NCBI GenBank assembly: GCA_049517675.1
Contig: JBEKRV010000004.1
Coordinates: 49,846 to 113,845 of the forward strand
DNA from: Bog-756 sp049517675
GTDB taxonomy: Bacteria > Actinomycetota > Acidimicrobiia > Acidimicrobiales > RAAP-2
Direction: 5' to 3'
Length of the DNA: 64,000 bases
Below are positions 58,279 to 64,000 of the stretch, piece after piece. Each line of letters opens with the position of its first letter. Positions within the stretch are counted from its first letter, which is position 1. The translations under genes and the position numbers were made by a program. The notes beneath the pieces were generated by a model that was not told the origin of the DNA, searched no databases, and saw only the letters and a list, made by a program, of their open reading frames with translations.

Positions 58279-58881
58279 TCAGGCCAGGTCCTGGTCGAAG
58301 AAGCCCTCCGGTTCGTCGTCGGAACCGAACCCGTCGCCGGTGGCCAGCGAGGTGTCCCCCTGATCGCCGATCTCGACGGCCGGGATGGGACTGACCTGGA
58401 GCTTCTCCCGTCCGGCCTGCACCGTCTTCATGGTCCGGTCGAGCACGATCTCGAAGCTGGCCAGCTTCTTGTCGGCATAGTCCTCGGCCTCGTGGCGGAG
58501 ACGGCGGGCCTCCTCGTTGGCGTCGTCGAGGATCCGCTGGGCCACGTGGTTGGCCTGGCGCACCACCTCGGTGCGCTGGACCATCCGCTCGGTCTGGACC
58601 CGCGCCTCCTCCATGATCCCGGCCGCCTTGCGCTCGGTCTCGGCCAGGAAGTCCGCCCGTTCCTTCAGCATCCAGCGGGCCTGCTTGATCTCCTCGGGGA
58701 TCCGCTCGAGCGCACCCTCGAGCAGTTCGACGAGCTCGTCGCGCTCCACACGGACCGAGGACGAGAGGGGCATCGGCTTGGCCGTGAGCACGACGTCCAG
58801 GGCGCTGCGCACGTAGGCCTCGGCGTCGGCCTGCTCGCCGTCGGCCACCTCCTGGTCGAGGTCGTCGAAGAGGTCACTCAT
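58279..58881 (-). CDS. DivIVA/SepIVA-like coiled-coil protein
   Basis: 200 residues, mostly helical. LVELLEGALERIPEEIKQARWMLKERADFLAETERKAAGIMEEAR and VVRQANHVAQRILDDANEEARRLRHEAEDYADKKLASFE form a continuous coiled coil of the DivIVA/SepIVA type. Acidic termini (DDLDQEVADGEQADAE, FGSDDEPEGFFDQ) flank it. SepIVA helps organise cell envelope growth in mycobacteria, and the same role is inferred. Its last 8 bases overlap coaD's... upstream partner order is coaD then this gene, so it is co-translated with coaD. Confidence 0.72.
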   Translation of the reverse strand: MSDLFDDLDQEVADGEQADAEAYVRSALDVVLTAKPMPLSSSVRVERDELVELLEGALERIPEEIKQARWMLKERADFLAETERKAAGIMEEARVQTERMVQRTEVVRQANHVAQRILDDANEEARRLRHEAEDYADKKLASFEIVLDRTMKTVQAGREKLQVSPIPAVEIGDQGDTSLATGDGFGSDDEPEGFFDQDLA

Positions 58882-59356
58882 CGGCGAACTTCTCCTCGAG
58901 CCGCTGGGCGACCACCTTGGGCACGAACGCGGTCACGTCGCCGCCGAAGCGTGCCACCTCGCGCAACAGGCGCGACGCGATGAACGAGTGGGCCGAGCTC
59001 GTCGGGATGAACAGGGTCTCCACCCCGGAGAGCTGCTTGTTCATCTGGGCCATCTGGAGCTCGTTCTCGAAGTCGGACACGGCCCGGAGGCCCTTGACGA
59101 TGGCGCTGGCGCCCACCTCCTGGGCCACGTTGACCACCAGCGTCGTCATCGAGACGATCCTCACGTTGGCCAGGTGGGCTACCGCCTCCTCGAGCATCTC
59201 ACGCCGCTCGTCGTCGTCGAAGAGCGCCTCGCTCTTCTGGGGGTTGCGCAGCGCGGCCACCACCACTTCGTCGAACAGGCGCGACGCCCGTTCGATGACC
59301 TCCAGATGCCCGTTGTGCACGGGGTCGAACGACCCCGGGATGAGCGCGATCCTCAC
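58874..59356 (-). CDS. coaD: Phosphopantetheine adenylyltransferase
   Basis: A 160-residue nucleotidyltransferase for the penultimate step of CoA synthesis. RIALIPGSFDPVHNGHLEVIERASRLFDEVVVAAL has the HxGH motif as HNGH. KGLRAVSDFENELQMAQMN and FIPTSSAHSFIASRLLREVARFGGDV complete the family pattern, the latter with the ISSTxIR-like site. GTG 59356 overlaps the rsmD stop (GTGA). Confidence 0.95.
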   Translation of the reverse strand: MRIALIPGSFDPVHNGHLEVIERASRLFDEVVVAALRNPQKSEALFDDDERREMLEEAVAHLANVRIVSMTTLVVNVAQEVGASAIVKGLRAVSDFENELQMAQMNKQLSGVETLFIPTSSAHSFIASRLLREVARFGGDVTAFVPKVVAQRLEEKFADE

Positions 59357-59910
59357 GAGACACCTTTCCGGGTGGCCCGTTCCGGACGGGCGACCGTGAC
59401 GATGGTACCCCCATAGCGCCTGGATCTGAGTACCTCCCACCCGTTCGGAGGCTCGATCTGCGCCCCGGATTCGAGCACCGCCAGATCGGCCGGCAGGCGG
59501 GCGACCAGGTCGTCCCAGCCCGCGTAGTCGTAGGGCGGATCGCACAGGACCAGGTCGTAGCGGGACGCCGCCCGGGTCACCCACGAGTCGACGTCGGCGC
59601 GGATCACCGTGGCGTCACCCCGGGCCTCGGCATCGGCCAGGCCCACGGACGCCAGGTTGGCCCGGACGGAGTCCACCGACCGGGGGTCCCGCTCGACGAA
59701 GGTCACCGACGACGCCCCGCGGGACAGGGCCTCGATCCCGAGCGCGCCGGTGCCGGAGAAGAGGTCGGCGACCAGGAGGCCGTCGACGCCGCCCAGGCTG
59801 AACAGGATGTCGAAGATCGCCTCGCGCACCCGGTCCGACGTGGGCCTGACGTTGGCGCCGACCGGCGCGGACAGGCGCCGGCCCCGGTACTCCCCACCGA
59901 TCACGCGCAT
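59353..59910 (-). CDS. rsmD: 16S rRNA (guanine(966)-N2)-methyltransferase
   Basis: A 185-residue SAM methyltransferase of the 30S subunit. MRVIGGEYRGRRLSAP, RPTSDRVREAIFDIL and VADLFSGTGALGIEALSRGA (SAM site) are family hallmarks, and LVLCDPPYDYAGWDDLV carries the DPPY catalytic motif. TAGGGT lies 6 nt before ATG 59910, so a leaderless start inside the recG-coaD run is likely. Confidence 0.94.
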   Translation of the reverse strand: MRVIGGEYRGRRLSAPVGANVRPTSDRVREAIFDILFSLGGVDGLLVADLFSGTGALGIEALSRGASSVTFVERDPRSVDSVRANLASVGLADAEARGDATVIRADVDSWVTRAASRYDLVLCDPPYDYAGWDDLVARLPADLAVLESGAQIEPPNGWEVLRSRRYGGTIVTVARPERATRKGVS

Positions 59911-59916
59911 CGTCCC

Positions 59917-59922
59917 ACCCTA
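59917..59922 (-). promoter_or_regulatory. Leaderless -10 of rsmD
   Basis: TAGGGT on the minus strand, 6 nt before ATG 59910, in the 56-bp gap after recG. Confidence 0.5.
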
Positions 59923-59966
59923 CCGGCGGGCTCCCGCCCCTCCCGGTCGGCGGCGCCGGGCCACCG

Positions 59967-62207
59967 TCAGCTCTTGAACAGGAACTCGGCCTCGTCGTCG
60001 TCGACGAACAGCCGCAGCTCCTCGACCAGGAGACGGTGGTCGGCCAGCCGCGGATCGGACGCCACCAGCTCGACGGCCAGCGACCGGGCGTCGACCACCA
60101 GGTCCCGGTCGGTGAGGAGCTTCGCCAGCTTGAGGTCCGACCGGCCCTTCTGGCGGGCACCGAGGATGGTCCCCTCCCCCCGCAGCTCGAGGTCCACGTC
60201 GGCCAGCACGAAGCCGTCGCTGGTCCGCTCCATGGCCGTGAGGCGGGCGGTCGGCTCGGGGGCGTCGGACTCGGACAGGAGGTAGCACCAGGCCGGCTCG
60301 CCGCCGCGACCCACCCGGCCGCGGAGCTGGTGGAGCTGGGCGATCCCGAACCGGTCGGCGTCCTCGACGACCATGACCGAGGCCTCGGGCACGTCGACGC
60401 CGACCTCGACCACGGTCGTGGCGACCAGGACGTCGAGGTCGCCGGCTCGGAACGACTCCATGGCCTGCTCCTTCTCGGACGGGCGCATCTGCCCGTGCAG
60501 CAGGCCCACCCGCAGGCCCGCCAGCTCCTCGACGGCCAGCCGCTCCGCCTCGGCCGTGACCGAGGCGGCCTCCACCCGGTCCGAGCCCTCGACCAGCGGG
60601 CACACCACGAATGCACGGTGACCCGAGGCCACCTGATCACGCACCCGGGACCATGCCGTCCCGGCCTCGAGGGGCGTCCGCAGCCACGACGTCGCCACCG
60701 GCTGACGACCCGGGGGGAGCTCGTCGACGACGGTCATGTCCAGATCGCCGAAGACCACCATGGCGGCCGTGCGCGGGATCGGGGTGGCCGTCATCACCAG
60801 GAGGTCGGGGTCGCTCCCGGTGCCGTCCCCCCCACGGCCCTTGTCGCGAAGGGCGGCCCGCTGCTCGACCCCGAAGCGGTGCTGCTCGTCGATCACCACC
60901 ACGCCGAGCGAGTGGAAGACCACCCGTTCGGTGAGGAGCGCGTGGGTCCCCACGGCCACGTCGACCGACCCGCCGGCCAGCCCGTCGTGGAGCGCCGCCC
61001 GGTCGCCCGCCCCGGTCCGACTGGTCAGGAGCCCCACCCGCAGCGGTCGCCTCCCCTCGAGCGTGGTCGGGTCGGCCACCTCCAGACCCTCGACCAGTCG
61101 GCGGACCTCGGAGGCGTGCTGCTCGGCCAGGACCTCCGTCGGTGCCATCAACGCGCCCTGGTGCCCTCCCTCGACACCCATCAGCATGGCGGCCACCGCC
61201 ACCACCGTCTTGCCGGAGCCCACGTCGCCCTGCAGGAGCCGGTGCATCGGCAGCGGGCCGCCCAGGTCGGCGGCCAGGTCGGCCAGGGCACGGGACTGGG
61301 CCCCGGTGAGGGGGAAGGGGAGCCGGTCCACGAACTGCTCCACGAGGGTGGGGCCCCCGTCGGCGCGCGCCACGGCATGGCGGATGCCCCTGGCGTCCTC
61401 GTGGAGGCGCTGGCGGCGGAGCACCAGGGCGAGCTGCAGCCGGAGGAGCTCGTCGAAGGCCAGGCGCCGCCGGGCCGGCTCGACCTCGGCCGGCGAACCC
61501 GGTCGGTGGATGCCGGCGAACGCCGACGTCCGGTCGATGAGCCCGAACCGACGTCGGGCCGCGTCGGGCAGCGGGTCGGCGAAGCGCCCGGCCCGGTCGA
61601 GGGCCTCGTGGACCAGCCGACCGATCCGGGCGGAGGTCAGGCCGGCCCGCTCGGTGAGCGGGTACACCGGGTAGACCCGACCAGACGCCGGCCCTCCGTC
61701 CTCGTCGTCGCCCTCGTCGGCCCCCCGCAGCACCTCGACCGTGGGACTGACCATCTGCAGCGCGTCCCGGAAGGAGGTCACGGGCCCGAAGAAGAGGGCC
61801 ACCGTGCCCACCGGGAGCTGCTTGGCCCGCCAGGTCTGGTTGAAGAAGACGACCTTCATCCGCCCGCGCCCGCCGCGGTCGGCGATCTCGAGCTGGACCC
61901 GCGCCGGGGGCCGACGGCCACGGCCGTAGCGGACGGGCGGGACCGAGACCCGGGCGACCGTCGCCAGCACGGTCGCCTTCTCCCCCTCGACGAGCTGGCC
62001 GATGGCGACCAGCCGGGTGCCGTCGACGTAGCGCCGGGGATAGTGGGTCACCAGGTCGAAGACGGTGGTGATGCCCAGTTCGGCCAGGTCGGAGGCGACG
62101 GCGCCGCCCACGCCCCGGAGCACCGTGACCGGGAGGTCGGCCAGCTGCCCGAGGCGGCGGCCGGGCACGACGCCCTGGGCCCCTGGAGCCGTCCCCGGAC
62201 CGGTCAC
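59967..62207 (-). CDS. recG: ATP-dependent DNA helicase RecG
   Basis: A 746-residue fork-reversal helicase. The wedge/OB domain (TVLATVARVSVPPVRYGRG, FFNQTWRAKQLPVGTVALFFG) precedes the SF2 core. Walker A is LLQGDVGSGKTVVAV, motif II is the RecG-specific VVIDEQHRFGVEQR, and ATPIPRTAAMVVFGDLDMTVVDELPPGR and IAQLHQLRGRVGRGGEPAWC follow. GTG 62207 is 10 bp after the DAK stop. The first 25 residues are an unconserved extension. Confidence 0.96.
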   Translation of the reverse strand: MTGPGTAPGAQGVVPGRRLGQLADLPVTVLRGVGGAVASDLAELGITTVFDLVTHYPRRYVDGTRLVAIGQLVEGEKATVLATVARVSVPPVRYGRGRRPPARVQLEIADRGGRGRMKVVFFNQTWRAKQLPVGTVALFFGPVTSFRDALQMVSPTVEVLRGADEGDDEDGGPASGRVYPVYPLTERAGLTSARIGRLVHEALDRAGRFADPLPDAARRRFGLIDRTSAFAGIHRPGSPAEVEPARRRLAFDELLRLQLALVLRRQRLHEDARGIRHAVARADGGPTLVEQFVDRLPFPLTGAQSRALADLAADLGGPLPMHRLLQGDVGSGKTVVAVAAMLMGVEGGHQGALMAPTEVLAEQHASEVRRLVEGLEVADPTTLEGRRPLRVGLLTSRTGAGDRAALHDGLAGGSVDVAVGTHALLTERVVFHSLGVVVIDEQHRFGVEQRAALRDKGRGGDGTGSDPDLLVMTATPIPRTAAMVVFGDLDMTVVDELPPGRQPVATSWLRTPLEAGTAWSRVRDQVASGHRAFVVCPLVEGSDRVEAASVTAEAERLAVEELAGLRVGLLHGQMRPSEKEQAMESFRAGDLDVLVATTVVEVGVDVPEASVMVVEDADRFGIAQLHQLRGRVGRGGEPAWCYLLSESDAPEPTARLTAMERTSDGFVLADVDLELRGEGTILGARQKGRSDLKLAKLLTDRDLVVDARSLAVELVASDPRLADHRLLVEELRLFVDDDEAEFLFKS

Positions 62208-62217
62208 CCGTCAGCGC

Positions 62218-63885
62218 TCACTCGATGGAGAACAGGTACGGGTACAACGGCTGGCCCCCGTGGTGGACCTCGGTCTCCACCGCCGGCCGGGTCTCCTTCA
62301 GCCACTCGGTGATCCGTCTGGTCTCGGCGGCCGACGATCCCTCGCCCTCGATGATCGTGACGAGGTCGTGGTCGTCGGTGACCAGCACGTCGAGGAGCGC
62401 GCACGCGGCATCGGACACCGAGTCGCCCACCACCTCGATGGCGTCGCGCGAGAGCCCGAGCCAGTCACCCGTGCGAACCGGTCCGGCCGATGTCTCGGAG
62501 TCGCGGACGGCCCGGGTCACCTCGCCGGGCACCACCCTGCGGGCGGTCGCCTCCATGGCGGCCGCGTTGGTCTCGCCGTCGGCCTCGGGGTCGTAGGCCA
62601 GGAGGGCGGCGAACCCCTCGGCGATGGTCTCGGTCGGCACCACCCACACCCGCTTGGCGCTCAGCTCGTCCACCCGGTTGGCCACGGGCCGGATGTTTCC
62701 GTTGTTGGGCAGGACGATCACCTCGTCGGAGTCGAGCTCGTCGACGGCCGCGACCAGCTCGGCCATCGACGGGTTCATGGACTGGCCCCCGGCGATGAGG
62801 CGCTGCACACCCAGCGAGCGGAAGATCCTGCCGATGCCGTCGCCGCTCGCCACCGCGACGACGCTGGTCACCGGGGTCGGACCGAGCGGGATCTCGGACG
62901 GCCCACTGGCGACGTCGCCCGCGCCCTCGCGGACCCAGCGCTCCTCTTCGACCTCCTCGAGCAGGTCGGTGACCCGGATCGAGCGGGGCCGGCCCGCGTC
63001 CAGGCTGGCCTCGATGGCCGGGCCGACCTCATCGGTGTGGATGTGGCAGTTCCAGAGCCCGTCGCCGCCGACGACGACGATGGAGTCGCCCAGGCCGGCC
63101 CAGACCTCCTTGAAGGCGGGGATGGTGTCGTCGGGCGCCTCCAACAGGTACATCACCTCGTAGCGGAGGCCGGCGAGGGCGGCGTCGGCGTCGCTGGGTG
63201 GCCCGAAGGCCCCGTCCGACCCGGCCGTCACGTCGGGGAGTTCGGGGGGGACGGGCATCTCCCGCCCGTCGAGCACGGTGAGCAGGGCGTCGAACAACAG
63301 GACGTAGCCGGTTCCCCCGGCGTCGACCACACCGGCCTGGGCCAGCACCGGCAGGAGTGTCGGGGTGAGCTCGAGCGACTCCACGGCGCCGGCCCGCGCC
63401 GCCTCGGCCACGCCCACGAGCGAGGCACCCGAGTCGGCCGCCGTCCGTGCCGCCTCGGCCGCGCTACGGGCGACGGTCAGGATGGTCCCCTCCACCGGCC
63501 GCATGACCGCCTCACGGGCGAGCTCGTCGGCGGTGACCAGGGCGGACGCCAGCTCCCGGGCACCCGGCCGGCCGCCCGGCGCGTCGAGCCCGTCCGACAG
63601 TCCCCTCAGCAGCTGGGACAGGATGACCCCGGAATTGCCCCGGGCCCCCATCAGGGACCCGTGGGCCACCGCCCGGCAGGTGGCCGTCATGTCCGGGCCG
63701 TCCAGGCCGTCGAGCTCGGCGGCCACCGACTCGAGGGTGAGGGCCATATTGGTGCCCGTGTCCCCGTCGGGGACGGGGTAGACGTTGAGCCGGTTGATCA
63801 GCTGCTGGTGGCTCCGCAGGCCGTCCCGGAAGGTACCGATCACACGACACAGCTCCGCTGCATCCAACGTGTCGAGGGCGGCCAT
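62218..63885 (-). CDS. DAK2-domain/YloV-FakA-like protein
   Basis: 555 residues. The N-terminal DhaL-type kinase domain (INRLNVYPVPDGDTGTNMALTLESV, HGSLMGARGNSGVILSQLLRGL) binds ATP and Mg. The middle and C-terminal domains (VVAVASGDGIGRIF, VIVLPNNGNIRPVANRV) match the DegV-partnered fatty-acid kinase FakA. It probably phosphorylates fatty acids from the environment for phospholipid synthesis, in keeping with plsX downstream. ATG 63885 has TAGCAT 7 nt upstream. The gene diverges from rpmB. Confidence 0.9.
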   Translation of the reverse strand: MAALDTLDAAELCRVIGTFRDGLRSHQQLINRLNVYPVPDGDTGTNMALTLESVAAELDGLDGPDMTATCRAVAHGSLMGARGNSGVILSQLLRGLSDGLDAPGGRPGARELASALVTADELAREAVMRPVEGTILTVARSAAEAARTAADSGASLVGVAEAARAGAVESLELTPTLLPVLAQAGVVDAGGTGYVLLFDALLTVLDGREMPVPPELPDVTAGSDGAFGPPSDADAALAGLRYEVMYLLEAPDDTIPAFKEVWAGLGDSIVVVGGDGLWNCHIHTDEVGPAIEASLDAGRPRSIRVTDLLEEVEEERWVREGAGDVASGPSEIPLGPTPVTSVVAVASGDGIGRIFRSLGVQRLIAGGQSMNPSMAELVAAVDELDSDEVIVLPNNGNIRPVANRVDELSAKRVWVVPTETIAEGFAALLAYDPEADGETNAAAMEATARRVVPGEVTRAVRDSETSAGPVRTGDWLGLSRDAIEVVGDSVSDAACALLDVLVTDDHDLVTIIEGEGSSAAETRRITEWLKETRPAVETEVHHGGQPLYPYLFSIE

Positions 63886-63892
63886 GGGCAGG

Positions 63893-63898
63893 ATGCTA
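63893..63898 (-). promoter_or_regulatory. Leaderless -10 of the DAK gene
   Basis: TAGCAT on the minus strand, 7 nt before ATG 63885, back to back with the rpmB leader. Confidence 0.5.
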
Positions 63899-63943
63899 AC
63901 CTTTGCGACTTACCCAGAGGTTCTTAGAGGAAGTCGGAGTGTC

Positions 63944-64000
63944 ATGGCAGCGGTGTGCGAGGTCTGCGGCAAGAAGCCGTCGTTCGGAATGAACATCAGT
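63944..64000 (+). CDS. rpmB: 50S ribosomal protein L28 (3' end outside window)
   Basis: Nineteen residues are visible: AAVCEVCGKKPSFGMNIS after ATG 63944, the L28 start with the first CxxC of a zinc-binding form. A GGAG site lies at 63936-63939. It diverges from the DAK/recG block, the usual arrangement. Confidence 0.9.
   Translation, partial: MAAVCEVCGKKPSFGMNIS

Noticed and set aside
1..64000. CRISPR arrays, insertion sequences, prophage or integrase genes
   Set aside because: No spaced direct repeats, transposase or integrase motifs, or terminal inverted repeats with target duplications were seen.

Overview
The window is very GC-rich, densely packed DNA from an actinobacterium. The most likely class is Acidimicrobiia, though that is an inference. 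Supporting signs are a mycothiol-conjugate amidase, three F420-type oxidoreductases (two luciferase-like and one PPOX-fold), the PspA/PspAA/HtpX/PspAB set, a CYP142-like P450, a DivIVA/SepIVA-like coiled-coil protein, and two exported proteins built from the GYW...DGGVFxFG repeat that I associate with Acidimicrobiia. No insertion sequence, prophage, CRISPR array, tRNA or rRNA was recognised. Gene starts are unusual in two ways. Many adjacent genes overlap by four bases (GTGA or ATGA). Many first genes of transcripts have a TAnnnT hexamer 6-7 nt before the start codon, which implies leaderless mRNAs.

Layout. 1-5.4 kb: a DJ-1/PfpI fragment, RibH2-type lumazine synthase behind a KstR-like palindrome, an F420 oxidoreductase, a YdjC-type deacetylase, an SCP2-like protein and Mca. 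5.4-8.6 kb: the Psp envelope-stress module and a frameshifted ACT-domain gene. 8.6-10.3 kb: a long untranslated leader and a secreted repeat protein with an Rpf-like C-terminus. 10.3-16.7 kb: pterin dehydratase, P450, a two-domain glycosyltransferase/pyruvyltransferase coupled to fumarase, endonuclease IV and a PPOX-fold F420 protein. 16.8-29 kb is an accessory region with a drug exporter, membrane and repeat proteins, a RibD-like reductase, an acetyltransferase with an odd 5' end, two lipoproteins, a rifampin ADP-ribosyltransferase, another F420 oxidoreductase and a pilin-like protein.

29-44.9 kb, minus strand, is a conserved housekeeping block: acpP, rnc, mutM, smc, ftsY, ffh, rpsP, khpA, rimM, trmD, rplS, DUF2469, yraN, an enoyl-CoA hydratase, comM, dprA. 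It joins ribosome assembly, the signal recognition particle pathway, chromosome condensation and DNA uptake/repair. 45.1-51.4 kb, plus strand, is a tightly coupled four-gene operon: a circularly permuted ATP-grasp, an alpha-E protein, an ATP-grasp/alpha-E fusion and a transglutaminase. This is the best candidate here for an uncharacterised system, probably peptide ligation or tagging. 51.4-56.4 kb holds an orphan GAF histidine kinase, an SDR, a truncated haemoglobin, an acyl-CoA dehydrogenase behind a second KstR-like palindrome, and an esterase. 56.4-64 kb is a second housekeeping block, minus strand: yloV-like DAK, recG, rsmD, coaD, a DivIVA-like gene, DUF177, rpmF, plsX, with rpmB starting divergently at the edge.

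All calls come from reading the sequence and from knowledge of families. No search was run.
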